A stretch of DNA of 64,000 bases, from positions 33,621 to 97,620 of the forward strand of contig CBFGWL010000002.1 in NCBI GenBank assembly GCA_965652565.1, given 5' to 3'. Source of the stretch: RSA11 sp965652565 (GTDB lineage: Bacteria > Actinomycetota > Thermoleophilia > Solirubrobacterales > 70-9). The position numbers were made by a program, and so were the translations under genes. Positions within the stretch are counted from its first letter, which is position 1. Every line of letters begins with the position of its first letter. This document shows, piece after piece, positions 33,721 to 43,478 of the stretch. Under the pieces are notes generated by a model. The model ran no database searches. It was given only the letters and a program-made list of their open reading frames with translations, and was not told where the DNA came from.

Positions 33721-35187
33721 CTACAGGTTCACGGCCACGTACTTCGTCTCGAGGAACTCGTGGATGCCCTCGTTGCCGCCCTCGCGGCCGATGCCCGACT
33801 GCTTGACGCCGCCGAACGGAGCGCCGGCGTTCGAGACCATGCCCTGGTTGAGGCCGACCATCCCGGTCTCCAGCGCCTCGCAGACGCGCAGCGCGCGCTT
33901 GAGATCGCGCGTGTAGACGTACGCGACGAGCCCGTACTCGGTGTCGTTCGCGGCGGCGACCGCCTCCTCCTCGGAGGCGAAGCCCTTGATCGGCGCCACC
34001 GGACCGAAGATCTCCTCGCGAAGCAGGCGCGCGTCGTCGGGCACGTCCCCGAGGACGGTCGGCGCGTAGAAGTAGCCCGCGCCGTCGAGGCGCTCGCCGC
34101 CGACCACCTTGGTCGCGCCCTTGCCGAGCGCGTCGTCAACCAGCTCGGCGACCTTGGAGCGCTGGTCGTCGTCGATGAGCGGGCCGACCTCGACGCCCTC
34201 CTCGGTGCCTCGCCCGATCTTCATCGAGCCCATTCGCTCGCCGAGCCGTTTCGCGAACTCCTCGGCGACCGGCGCGGCGACGTGGAAGCGGTTGGCCGAG
34301 GTGCAGGCCTCGCCGACGTTGCGCATCTTGGCGAGCATCGCGCCCTCGACCGCCGCGTCGAGGTCCGCGTCCTCGAAGATCAGGAAGGGCGCGTTGCCGC
34401 CGAGCTCCATCGAGACCTTCAGCACCTGGTCGGCGGCCTGCGCGATCAGCTTCTTGCCGACCTCGGTCGAGCCGGTGAAGGAGAGCTTGCGCAGCCGCGG
34501 GTCGCCGATGATCGGCTCGGAGACCGAGCTCGAGGAAGAGCTGGTGATCACGTTGAGCACGCCTGGGGGCAGGCCGCATTCCGTGAGCACGTCGGCGAGC
34601 GCGAGCATGGAGAGCGGCGTCTGCTGCGCGGGCTTGACGACCATCGTGCAGCCGGCGGCGACGGCGGGGCCGATCTTGCGCGTGCCCATCGCGTTCGGGA
34701 AGTTCCAGGGGGTGATGAAGTAACAGGGGCCGACGGGCTGGCGCATGACGAGCACGCGGCTCGCCCCGTTGCCCGCGACCTTGTAGTTCCCGTCGATGCG
34801 CAGCGCCTCGCCGGAGAACCAGCGAAAGAACTCGGCGGCGTAGGCGATCTCGGCCTTCGACTCCTTCAGCGACTTACCCATCTCGAGCGTCATGAGCAGC
34901 GCGAGCTCGTCGGCGCGTTCGCTGAGCGCGAGGAAGGCGCGATAGAGGATCTCCGAGCGCTCGTTGGGCGGCGTCGCGGCCCACTCGGCCTGCACGGCGC
35001 ACGCGGCATCGAGCGCCGCGGTTGCGTCCTCGGGGGTCGCGTCGGCGACCTCGCACAGGGTCTCGCCCGTGGCGGGATCCTCGACCGGGAGCGTCTTGCC
35101 GCCGCTCGCGTCCCGCCACTCCCCGCCGATGTAGAGCTGCTTGGGGACCGCTTCCACGACCGCTGACTCGTTGATTGCCGTGCTCAT
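33721..35187 (-). CDS. gabD: NAD(P)-dependent succinate-semialdehyde dehydrogenase
   Basis: 488-aa ALDH of the SSADH/GabD group. FITPWNFPNAMGTRKIGPA (158-176) and FTGSTEVGKK bind the dinucleotide; E261 (SMELGGNAP) is the general base and C295 (GEACTSANRF) the nucleophile. The C-terminal GGVKQSGIGREGG is typical of GabD. Start ATG 35187 follows AAGGAGGGC. Likely role: GABA or other semialdehyde oxidation to succinate; no GABA transaminase is adjacent. Confidence 0.9.
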   Translation of the reverse strand: MSTAINESAVVEAVPKQLYIGGEWRDASGGKTLPVEDPATGETLCEVADATPEDATAALDAACAVQAEWAATPPNERSEILYRAFLALSERADELALLMTLEMGKSLKESKAEIAYAAEFFRWFSGEALRIDGNYKVAGNGASRVLVMRQPVGPCYFITPWNFPNAMGTRKIGPAVAAGCTMVVKPAQQTPLSMLALADVLTECGLPPGVLNVITSSSSSSVSEPIIGDPRLRKLSFTGSTEVGKKLIAQAADQVLKVSMELGGNAPFLIFEDADLDAAVEGAMLAKMRNVGEACTSANRFHVAAPVAEEFAKRLGERMGSMKIGRGTEEGVEVGPLIDDDQRSKVAELVDDALGKGATKVVGGERLDGAGYFYAPTVLGDVPDDARLLREEIFGPVAPIKGFASEEEAVAAANDTEYGLVAYVYTRDLKRALRVCEALETGMVGLNQGMVSNAGAPFGGVKQSGIGREGGNEGIHEFLETKYVAVNL

Positions 35188-35379
35188 AACGCCCTCCTTG
35201 CCGGTTGGCGCGGAGACTAACCCAGGGTCCCCAGGCCGCCGAGCCGCGGGGGCGCTGGTTTGGGCAGGGCGGGATTCGCGCACACGATCTATGCACGAGA
35301 TGCGCGGCCGCCGTCGAATGCAAGGAAGGGTGCGTGGAGCCGGCAACCGCGACTCGAGCCCTCCCGCCTTGTTCACGGT

Positions 35380-36489
35380 ATGGGACGCATGCGAACGACG
35401 CGCTTGAGAACACCCCTGCTCGCTGCCGCGATCGGCGCCTTGCTCGCCCTGGGCGCGAGCCCCGCCGACGCTGCGTGGGTTGCGAAGGGCCGCGGCTTCG
35501 GTCACGGGGTCGGGATGAGCCAGTACGGCGCCTACGGGATGGCGAAGAAGGGCCGGTCGCACGGCCAGATCCTGCGCCACTACTTCAAGGGCGTGAAGAT
35601 CCGCAAGGCGAAGGCGCGCAACGTGCGGGTCTTGATCACGACCGGGAGCTCGCTGCCGTTCTCGGGCGCGAAGCGCGCCTGCGGGAAGAACCTGAAGCCG
35701 AACCGCACCTACTCCTTCCGCCTCGCCAGCGCGAGCCGGATCAGCCTGCACCGGCCGAACGGCTCACGCCTGACGGGCTGCGGTCGCGAGGGCGCTGCCC
35801 GCGGCGGCGGTTCCGTGCGCTTCGCGGGCGTCGGCGTGTACCGCGGCCAGCTCATCGCCCGCGCGGTCGGCGGCTCACTGTACGCGATCAACAAGGTCGG
35901 GCTCGAGGGCTACGTCAGGGGCGTGATCCCCAACGAGGTGCCGGCCTCCTGGCCGGCCGCGGCGCTGCGCGCCCAGGCGATCGCCGCGCGCTCGTACGCG
36001 CTCGCCACCCGGGTCAACGGCAACGGCTACAACCTCTACGACGACACCCGCAGCCAGGTCTACGGCGGGCGCTCGAGCGAGCAGCGCTCGACGAACCGCG
36101 CGGCGAAGCAGACAGCGGGCAAGGTGATCAAGCACGGCGGCAAGGTGGCGACGGCCTACTTCTTCTCCACCTCAGGGGGACGGACGGAGAACTCCGAGGA
36201 CGTGTGGTCGGCGCGCGTGCCGTACCTGCGCAGCGTCAAGGACCCGGCTGACAAGGCCTCGCCGTACCACCGCTGGCGCGTGCGGTTCACGAACGCCGAG
36301 ATGAACGCCAAGCTCGGCGCCTACTTCTCCGGCAGGCTCCGCCGGATCAAGGTCGTCAAGACCGGCTCATCCCCGCGCATCGTGCGCGCCCGCGTCGTCG
36401 GCTCGCGCTCCTCGTCGGTGGTGAGCGGCGCGACGTTGCGCGAGCGGCTCGGGCTGCGCTCGACTTGGGTGCGCTTCCGGCGCAAGTGA
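35380..36489 (+). CDS. SpoIID/LytB-domain cell-wall protein
   Basis: 369-aa secreted protein related to SpoIID lytic transglycosylase. Signal peptide about 1-31 (PLLAAAIGALLALGASPADA). The glycine motif GRGFGHGVGMSQYGAYGMA is at the N-terminus (38-54), while the SpoIID core EGYVRGVIPNEVPASWPAAA and AQAIAARSYALAT is at about 175-205. In Firmicute SpoIID the GHGVGMSQ motif is C-terminal, so the order is permuted. Probably acts on denuded glycan strands. ATG 35380 or 35389; neither has a strong Shine-Dalgarno site. The preceding 190 bp show no gene. Confidence 0.85.
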   Translation: MGRMRTTRLRTPLLAAAIGALLALGASPADAAWVAKGRGFGHGVGMSQYGAYGMAKKGRSHGQILRHYFKGVKIRKAKARNVRVLITTGSSLPFSGAKRACGKNLKPNRTYSFRLASASRISLHRPNGSRLTGCGREGAARGGGSVRFAGVGVYRGQLIARAVGGSLYAINKVGLEGYVRGVIPNEVPASWPAAALRAQAIAARSYALATRVNGNGYNLYDDTRSQVYGGRSSEQRSTNRAAKQTAGKVIKHGGKVATAYFFSTSGGRTENSEDVWSARVPYLRSVKDPADKASPYHRWRVRFTNAEMNAKLGAYFSGRLRRIKVVKTGSSPRIVRARVVGSRSSSVVSGATLRERLGLRSTWVRFRRK

Positions 36490-36511
36490 GCGCCGCGCCC
36501 GCGAGCCTCGC

Positions 36512-37501
36512 TCAGCCGTCCGCGTAGGGCTGCAGCGGGACGCCGTGGTCGGTCTCCCGCATGCCGAGCTCGTAGGCAGCCGCGGCCGTCATCGCGACGC
36601 GCGCGTGGCGGCGCCCCGGGCGCTCGACCTTGAGCTCGATGTCGGCGACCGAGCAGTTGATCGTGTTGTGGTCGGGCCCCTTGGGGTCGGCGTAGATCCA
36701 GCCGACGAAGTCCTTGAGCGGCGCGCGTACTGTGCCCTTCACGTTCACGCCCTTGCCGGGGAGGGTGAACTCGCACTCGCCGGGCTTGGCCTCCATCACC
36801 GTCCCGTAGATGTGGCCGAGGCCGCCGATCCGATGCTGCTCGCCGTCCAGGACGACCATCCCATTCGCGACCCACGGCGTCGTGAACGGGCCGATGCGCA
36901 CGCGCCCCGCGGCGACGTCGAAGTAGTCGCCCTCGTTGCCGTTCAAGCCGGCCGCGTGCAGCCACACCCAGCGCTCGGCGTGCTCGGCGCCCCAGTTGTG
37001 GCCGACCATGCCGCGCCAGCCATCGATCGCCACGGTCTGCTCGCCGAGGGTGAGCGCGCCGTCGAACCGTGCGCTCGGGTGCGGGCTGAGCAGCTTCGTG
37101 CGGGGCAGCTTCGCGGTGTAGAGGCGCTCGTAGGGGAGGTGGCGGAGCGGTTCGGCGGCGTCACTGAAGCGCAGATCCCAGGTGGCCGGAAACGACTCGT
37201 CGGCGAGGGTTCCCCTGGCCGCGCCGGGCCCGAGCACCGCGTCCGCGACCTGGATGTAGGCGTCCGGCGGGAAGGAGAGCCGCTCCGCGGAAACCGTGAC
37301 CTTGCCGGCGCGCGGCCCGTCCTTCGAGACATCGAAGTACGTGAGCCAAAGCGACGCCGTCGCGTCGTGGTCGGGCCGGCGGTGGATGGTGTGGCGCAGC
37401 CACAACGCGCGGCCGCCCTCGGGGCTCACGGCCTTGATGTAGAAGCTCTCGTAGTGCCCGACGCCGGCGGCGAGCTCGGGAAAGCGCGCTCTCGTCCTCA
37501 A
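36512..37501 (-). CDS. CrtC/AttH lipocalin-like protein
   Basis: About 329 aa with two beta-rich lipocalin-type halves. GHYESFYIKAVSPEGGRALW at the N-terminus and GMVGHNWGAEHAERWVWLHA in the middle resemble the hydroxyneurosporene synthase (CrtC)/AttH superfamily. Enzyme activity is not predictable and no carotenoid genes are near. The start is uncertain: the frame is open upstream with no ATG or GTG, so TTG 37501 is the first plausible codon. Divergent from the transglycosylase gene, 72 nt apart. Confidence 0.6.
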   Translation of the reverse strand: MRTRARFPELAAGVGHYESFYIKAVSPEGGRALWLRHTIHRRPDHDATASLWLTYFDVSKDGPRAGKVTVSAERLSFPPDAYIQVADAVLGPGAARGTLADESFPATWDLRFSDAAEPLRHLPYERLYTAKLPRTKLLSPHPSARFDGALTLGEQTVAIDGWRGMVGHNWGAEHAERWVWLHAAGLNGNEGDYFDVAAGRVRIGPFTTPWVANGMVVLDGEQHRIGGLGHIYGTVMEAKPGECEFTLPGKGVNVKGTVRAPLKDFVGWIYADPKGPDHNTINCSVADIELKVERPGRRHARVAMTAAAAYELGMRETDHGVPLQPYADG

Positions 37502-37560
37502 CGTCGATAGCCCCTCGGCGAGCGTCCAGCGCTCCTCATCGAGCCTTGAACCTACACGTC

Positions 37561-37566
37561 TAGCCT
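37561..37566 (+). promoter_or_regulatory. -10 element (TAGCCT), leaderless transglycosylase gene
   Basis: TAGCCT lies 7 nt before the GTG at 37574; no Shine-Dalgarno site. Confidence 0.5.
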
Positions 37567-37573
37567 GGGTTGG

Positions 37574-39070
37574 GTGAAGCGGGACACCCTCACTGCGTTC
37601 GGCTTGGTGGTCGGCCTGGTCGCCGTCGCGGCGGCGATCGCGTTCGCGGCGCTCGGCCTCGGGCTCGCCGGCGACGACCCGCCCGAGGTGAACGTCGCCG
37701 AGGTCGCGAGCAAGGCGGTCAGCACCGACGATGACGACTCCGACGATCCGTTCGCCTACGCGAAGGGGCGCGAGCGCGCGCTCGCGAACCGGGCGAGTCT
37801 GGGGCTCTCGCACGTGATCTACGCGAAGAGTCCCGGCGGTGTGCAGGCGAGCGCGGAGCGCACGGACCGCTGGCGGCCGCAGATCGAGGCGGCGGCTGAG
37901 CGCCACGACATCGACCCGGACACGCTCGAGGCGATGGTGTTCCTGGAGAGCGCGGGCCGGCCGGACGTGATGGCCGACGGGACCCCGCAGTCGGCGACAG
38001 GGCTCACGCAGATCATGCCCTCCACGGGTCGCGATCTGCTCGGCATGAACGTCGATGAGGAGCGCAGCGCGGAGCTCACGAAGAAGATCGCGCGCGCCGC
38101 CAAGAAGGGGCAGACGCAGCGCGTGCGCAAGCTCGTCGCCGAGCGCCGCCGGGTCGACGAGCGCTTCGACCCCGAGCGCGCGCTCGACGCCGCGGGCAAG
38201 TACCTGCGGATGGCGACCGACCGGTTCGGCTCGCAGGAGCTCGCGGTCGTCTCGTACCACATGGGGATCGGCAACCTGGAGAACGTGATCGGCGCGTTTA
38301 CCGGCGAGGAGGTGGGCGGCGAGCGGACGCGCGAGGTGGTCGCCGACCACGAGCTCACCTACGCGCGGCTCTTCTTCGACTCCTCGCCGCGGCGTCACGC
38401 GGAGGCCTGGGAGCTCCTCTCGGGTTTCGGCGACGACTCCTCCCTGTATCTGTGGCGGGTGCGCGCCTCGCGGGAGATCATGGAGCAGTGGCGTGAGGAT
38501 CCCGAGGCGCTGAGCGACCGCAACGCGCTCGCGACGGCCAAGGCGACGCTCGAGGAGGTCTACCACCCGGAGGAGGAGACAGACGTCTACGACGATCCGG
38601 ACGAGATCGCCGAGGCGCACGAAGACGGCGAGCTCGTGCCGATCCCCGACGAGCCGGCGCTGGGCTTCCGGGTGACCAAGCACCTGGGCGAGCTGGCCGA
38701 CGAGCTCGACGTGGATCGCGACCTCTATCGGGCGCTGCGGCCCGAGGCCCTCGCCGCGCTCACCTACATGGCGGCGCAGGTCAAGGCCATCTCGGGTGTC
38801 GACCGGCCCCTGCAGGTGACCAGCGCCGTGCGCGACCGCCCCTACCAGGAGGCGCTCATCGGCGTGAACGGCGAGGCGACCCGCGAGTACTCGCTGCACA
38901 CCACCGGCTGGGCGTTCGACATCCGCCGCGACTACGCGAACAACCGCCAGGCCGAGGCGTTCCAGTTCGTCCTCGACCGGATGCGCGCGCACGCCCTGAT
39001 CGACTACGCGGTCGAGCCGGCCGCGATCCACGTCACGGTGAGCGAGTTCGCGCGCCAGCTGACCGACTGA
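37574..39070 (+). CDS. Lytic transglycosylase (SLT) fused to a peptidase M15/DUF5715-like domain
   Basis: 498-aa membrane-anchored wall enzyme. N-terminal helix about 8-32, acidic linker (DDDDSDD), SLT domain about 100-250 with catalytic E125 (MVFLESAGRPDVM), SATGLTQIMPSTGRDL and AVVSYHMGIGNLENV. After an acidic helical linker, the C-terminal part (about 370-498) has TSAVRDRPYQEALIG and SLHTTGWAFDIRRDY, plus AIHVTV near the end, an M15-like metal-site arrangement (H..D..H). The fusion would cut glycan and possibly peptide. Divergent from the lipocalin-like gene. Confidence 0.85.
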   Translation: MKRDTLTAFGLVVGLVAVAAAIAFAALGLGLAGDDPPEVNVAEVASKAVSTDDDDSDDPFAYAKGRERALANRASLGLSHVIYAKSPGGVQASAERTDRWRPQIEAAAERHDIDPDTLEAMVFLESAGRPDVMADGTPQSATGLTQIMPSTGRDLLGMNVDEERSAELTKKIARAAKKGQTQRVRKLVAERRRVDERFDPERALDAAGKYLRMATDRFGSQELAVVSYHMGIGNLENVIGAFTGEEVGGERTREVVADHELTYARLFFDSSPRRHAEAWELLSGFGDDSSLYLWRVRASREIMEQWREDPEALSDRNALATAKATLEEVYHPEEETDVYDDPDEIAEAHEDGELVPIPDEPALGFRVTKHLGELADELDVDRDLYRALRPEALAALTYMAAQVKAISGVDRPLQVTSAVRDRPYQEALIGVNGEATREYSLHTTGWAFDIRRDYANNRQAEAFQFVLDRMRAHALIDYAVEPAAIHVTVSEFARQLTD

Positions 39071-39089
39071 CGGCCGGCAGCGCGCGCGA

Positions 39090-40162
<1,073 letters not shown>

Positions 40163-40166
<4 letters not shown>

Positions 40167-40819
40167 GCCGCCTCACGCTCCTGCGCCGCGGCTGGCGCCG
40201 GCGCGTCGATGACCTCGGCGTCCGGGGCATCGAGGCCCGGGACGAGCCTGCCGAGCGCGGTGCCCAGGACGGCGCCCGCGAGCACGTCGGAGGGGTAGTG
40301 CATGCCCAGGTACGGGCGGCAGGCGCTGATCGCGCCCGCAAGCGCGTAGAGCGGCAGGCGCGCCTCGGGCGCCACGCGGCCGAGGGCCGTCGCGGCGGCG
40401 AGCGAGGACGTCGCGTGCGCGGAGGGGAACGAGAGCTTGCTCGGCGCGCGGGCGAGCGGCGGGTGGTCTTCGATCAGGGGCCGTTCGCGGCCGACCGCGA
40501 CCTTGACCCCGTAGTTCACGAGCACCGCGGCCGGGCCGACCGCCGCCGCCGCGAGGAAGCGCCCGCGCCGGCGCTCGTCGGCAGCGGCCGCGCTCAGGCC
40601 GAGGGCGACCCAGACGGCGGCCCACTCGCCCGCGTACCCGAGGCCGCGCATGACGATGTCGAGCCGCGGGCCGTGCGCGCGTGTGCGCAGCTGGCGCAGC
40701 ACCCACTGATCCGCGGCGCCGAGCGCCCCGGCCAGCCCCGGGCGGCGACCCGGCGGGCGGCGATGGCGCAGGTTGGCGAGCAGCGAGCGCTCGCGTCGGC
40801 GGCGGAATGGCAAACGCAT
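40163..40819 (-). CDS. PAP2-family membrane phosphatase
   Basis: 218-aa type 2 phosphatidic acid phosphatase. Motifs K106-x6-R113-P114, PSAH (132-135) and CRPYLGMHYPSD (167-178, Cys in place of the usual Ser) give the three PAP2 catalytic blocks. About five hydrophobic helices follow a very basic N-terminus. Substrate may be phosphatidate, undecaprenyl-PP or another lipid phosphate. ATG 40819 lies 9 nt after TATCCT. The neighbouring PLD synthase and lipid kinase support a phospholipid role. Confidence 0.88.
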
Positions 40820-40828
40820 GGCGAGGCG

Positions 40829-40834
40829 AGGATA
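40829..40834 (-). promoter_or_regulatory. -10 element (TATCCT), leaderless PAP2 gene
   Basis: TATCCT on the minus strand ends 9 nt before the ATG at 40819. Confidence 0.4.
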
Positions 40835-40847
40835 GGTGAGCGGCTCG

Positions 40848-42203
40848 CTAAAGCTCGCGGCGGAAGAGCCGCATCGCCGATTCGCCCGCGCGCTGGTGGG
40901 GCGCGCGTCCGCGCCAGCGGGCCGCGTCGATCTCCTGCGACTTCTCCAGGTCGCGCTCGTACTGCTCGGCGAGCAGCCGGGCGAAGTGCTCGTCCCAGAC
41001 GCAGAGGGTGATCTCGTCGTGGAGCTGGAACGAGCGGTTGTCGAAGTTGACCGTGCCCACCGACGACCAGGCGCCGTCGACCACCATCGTCTTCGCGTGG
41101 AGCATCGTCGGCTCGTACTCGAAGATACGCACGCCCGCCTCGAGCAGGCGCGAGTAAGCCGCGCGGCCCGCGACCCGCACGAACCCCTTGTCGATGTGCT
41201 CGCCGGGGGCGAGGATGCGAACCTCGACGCCGCGCTCGGCAGCGTCGGCGAGCGCCTCGGTGAACGCGGGGCGCGGCACGAAGTACGCGGCGGTGAGGTC
41301 GAGCGAGCGCTGCGCGGAGGCGATCGCGAGGTAGTAGAGGGCCTCGACGTTGGTGTCGCCCACGCCGGACTTCGAGCGCACCACCTGCGCGGTGCCCTCG
41401 CCCACGGGCTCGAGCTCGGGCAGGTAGTCCTCGCCGCCGAGCACCTCGCCGGTGGCCTCCAGCCAGTGCTCGGCGAAGGCGCCCTGCAGTCCGCGGACCG
41501 CCGGGCCGCGCACGCGCACGTGCGTGTCGCGCCAGTGATCGGGATCCTGCGCGTCGCCCGTCCACTCCGAGGCGATGCCCACGCCGCCCGTCATGCCGAC
41601 CTTGCCGTCGGCGACCAGCACGCGGCGGTGGCTGCGGTTGGCGAGGCGGCGCAGCGTGTAGGCCTTGACCGGGCGGAAGCGCACGACGTTCACGCCCGCC
41701 TTCTCCATGTCGCGGAGCTGGCTGCGGTCCATGATCGCCGAGCCGACCGCGTCGAGGATCACGTTGCAGCGGACGCCCGCGCGGGCCCGGGCGCAAACGG
41801 CTTCGGAGACCTGGCTCGTGATGTCGCCGCGCCAATAGACGTAGGTCTCCAGGTTCAGCGTGCGCTGCGCGCTCGCGATCGTCTCGAGGATCGCCGGGAA
41901 GATCGTGTCGCCGTTGATAAGCAGGTCGACCTCGTTGCCCTCGGTCACGGGCGCCGCGGTGATCGCCTCCGACGCGTGCCGGAACGCGGGCGAGGCGACA
42001 TCGAGCTGGGCGTCCAGCTCGTAGCCGAACGCGCCCTCGCGCCGGTGGCGCAGGCTGTCGCTCACGTACCAAGCCGTCGCGGCCGCGGCGAGCCCGGCCG
42101 GCCACGCCCAGCGCCGCACTCGTGCGGGGGGCTTGCGCAGATCGCGCAGGCGCTCGCTCAGTGTGTGCCTGCGCGTCAGGGGCTTGATCTCGGGCAGCTT
42201 CAT
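40848..42203 (-). CDS. Cardiolipin synthase-like phospholipase D protein
   Basis: 451-aa PLD-superfamily protein with one N-terminal hydrophobic helix (about 32-48) and two HKD half-sites. The first reads SHRRVLVADG (H192, R194, D199), with Arg in place of the conserved Lys; the second, LHAKTMVVDG (H369, K371, D376), is canonical and followed by SVGTVNFDNRSF. NLETYVYWRGD matches bacterial Cls. Probably condenses phosphatidylglycerol to cardiolipin. The ATG at 42203 overlaps the stop of the lipid kinase gene by 4 nt. Confidence 0.88.
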   Translation of the reverse strand: MKLPEIKPLTRRHTLSERLRDLRKPPARVRRWAWPAGLAAAATAWYVSDSLRHRREGAFGYELDAQLDVASPAFRHASEAITAAPVTEGNEVDLLINGDTIFPAILETIASAQRTLNLETYVYWRGDITSQVSEAVCARARAGVRCNVILDAVGSAIMDRSQLRDMEKAGVNVVRFRPVKAYTLRRLANRSHRRVLVADGKVGMTGGVGIASEWTGDAQDPDHWRDTHVRVRGPAVRGLQGAFAEHWLEATGEVLGGEDYLPELEPVGEGTAQVVRSKSGVGDTNVEALYYLAIASAQRSLDLTAAYFVPRPAFTEALADAAERGVEVRILAPGEHIDKGFVRVAGRAAYSRLLEAGVRIFEYEPTMLHAKTMVVDGAWSSVGTVNFDNRSFQLHDEITLCVWDEHFARLLAEQYERDLEKSQEIDAARWRGRAPHQRAGESAMRLFRREL

Positions 42204-43072
42204 GGGGCCACCACCTTGACGGCCCCGGGCGCGATCGTAAAGCGGCACGACCCGGATTCGACGAGCTCGCCGTCGACGTTGAACCTCCGACGGCCGTCGA
42301 AGCGCAGCTCGGCGGCGGTGCACAGGCGCTTGGCGGCGCCGCTTTGCTGCGCGACGGTGCCGCGCCGCAGGCCCCAGGCGTGGCGGATGAGCGCCGGGCG
42401 CCCCCTGGCCTCGATCACGACGACGTCGAGCCGGCCGTCGCGCGGGTCGGCGTCCACCGACGAGCCCGCCCCGAACGCGCCGGTGCAGGCGACCGTGATC
42501 TGCCAGGCGTCGCCGTTGAACCACTCCTCGCCCTCGCACGCCACCGCGCAGCGCACCGGTTCGGTCGTGAGCCCGGCGCGCACCGCGCCGACGGCGTAGG
42601 CGAGCGGGCCGAGGGCTCCCTTGAGCCCCTCGGCGCGGCGCGCGGCCGCGGGCGCGAGGCCGAGGCTCGCGACGTTCAGGAACGGGCGGTCCTCGAGCCA
42701 GCCGAGATCGAGCGAGCGGGGCTCACCCGACAGGGCGAGCGCGCAGGCCTCAGCCGGATCCTCGGGCACGCCGAGGTGGCGCGCGAAGTCGTTCGCGGTG
42801 CCGACCGGGACGACGGCGACCGGGATTCCGGCGCGTCCCGCCGCGGCGGCGGGAGCGGCGAGCGAGCCGTCGCCGCCCGCGATCACGACGCGATCGGGTC
42901 CAAGCGCGAGCGCGGCGTCGATCTCGTCGGGCGCCATGGTGTGGACGTCAGCGCCCAGACGGCGCAGCTCGCCCTCGACCGTCTCCGCCTCGCCGCTGCC
43001 CGAGTCCGGGTTGGCCAGCAGCGCGATCCGCCGGCCCTCGGCGGGGCCGGAGCCTTTCGGGTTGGCCGCCAC
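42200..43072 (-). CDS. Diacylglycerol/lipid kinase (DAGK catalytic domain)
   Basis: 290-aa YegS/DgkB-like lipid kinase. LLANPDSGSG at the N-terminus, the nucleotide-binding GGDGS (66-70) and VPVGTANDFARHLGVP are diagnostic. The C-terminal beta-sandwich ends in FNVDGELVESG. Likely recycles diacylglycerol to phosphatidate, or phosphorylates another lipid. GTG start at 43072, 7 nt after the stop of the small membrane gene; the run small protein-kinase-PLD is one operon, with the PAP2 gene restarting from its own promoter. Confidence 0.9.
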   Translation of the reverse strand: MAANPKGSGPAEGRRIALLANPDSGSGEAETVEGELRRLGADVHTMAPDEIDAALALGPDRVVIAGGDGSLAAPAAAAGRAGIPVAVVPVGTANDFARHLGVPEDPAEACALALSGEPRSLDLGWLEDRPFLNVASLGLAPAAARRAEGLKGALGPLAYAVGAVRAGLTTEPVRCAVACEGEEWFNGDAWQITVACTGAFGAGSSVDADPRDGRLDVVVIEARGRPALIRHAWGLRRGTVAQQSGAAKRLCTAAELRFDGRRRFNVDGELVESGSCRFTIAPGAVKVVAP

Positions 43073-43079
43073 GCGTTCC

Positions 43080-43322
43080 CTAAAGCGGCATCTTGGAGCG
43101 CCCCTCGCGGCCCTTGGCGGCGCTCTTGTTCGTGGCCTTCCTGGAGCTTTGGAACGGCTTGCGCAGCAGCTTGCCGGCCTTCCCTGGCGCGCTGCCCGCC
43201 GCCGATTCGCCCGCCCCGAGCGTGCGGTCCACGCTGCGCTGCGCCCACGTCGAATGGCGCGGCAGCAGGAAGGCGAGGATCGCCAAGACGATGCAGACGG
43301 CGATGATGATTGCGATGGTCAT
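43080..43322 (-). CDS. Small single-pass membrane protein
   Basis: 80 aa. One N-terminal hydrophobic helix (TIAIIIAVCIVLAILAFLL, 2-20), then a basic tail rich in Lys, Ser and Ala. GGAGGGA lies before the ATG at 43322. First gene of the lipid kinase/PLD operon. Function unknown; possibly a membrane adaptor for the lipid enzymes. Confidence 0.7.
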   Translation of the reverse strand: MTIAIIIAVCIVLAILAFLLPRHSTWAQRSVDRTLGAGESAAGSAPGKAGKLLRKPFQSSRKATNKSAAKGREGRSKMPL

Positions 43323-43348
43323 TCGGTTCCCTCCGATCGAACGGCAGC

Positions 43349-43363
43349 CGGGGGATACCCCCG
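43349..43363. promoter_or_regulatory. CGGGGG-ATA-CCCCCG inverted repeat between divergent genes
   Basis: Perfect 6-bp arms with a 3-nt centre in the 156-bp gap between the small membrane gene and the M28 peptidase gene. Possible operator or hairpin; nothing else in the gap is recognisable. Confidence 0.3.
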
Positions 43364-43478
43364 CGCGGCTCCGTTAAGCCGGGCGGGCCGACGTTTCTCG
43401 CCGCCCATCGGCGGGCAATGCCCCAACGGATGATTCATGGGGCGGAGCTGGGGACGCCGCCCGGGAGAGGAGGTTCTT

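Noticed and set aside
35188..35379. RNA gene or riboswitch in the 190-bp gap before the SpoIID-like gene
   Set aside because: No tRNA fold, conserved riboswitch core or terminator could be found by eye; I see nothing specific there.
42883..43248. Second open frame overlapping the small membrane protein and lipid kinase genes
   Set aside because: It overlaps both genes on the same strand, lacks a domain and is richer in Arg/Ala; the chosen frames have a Shine-Dalgarno site and family motifs.
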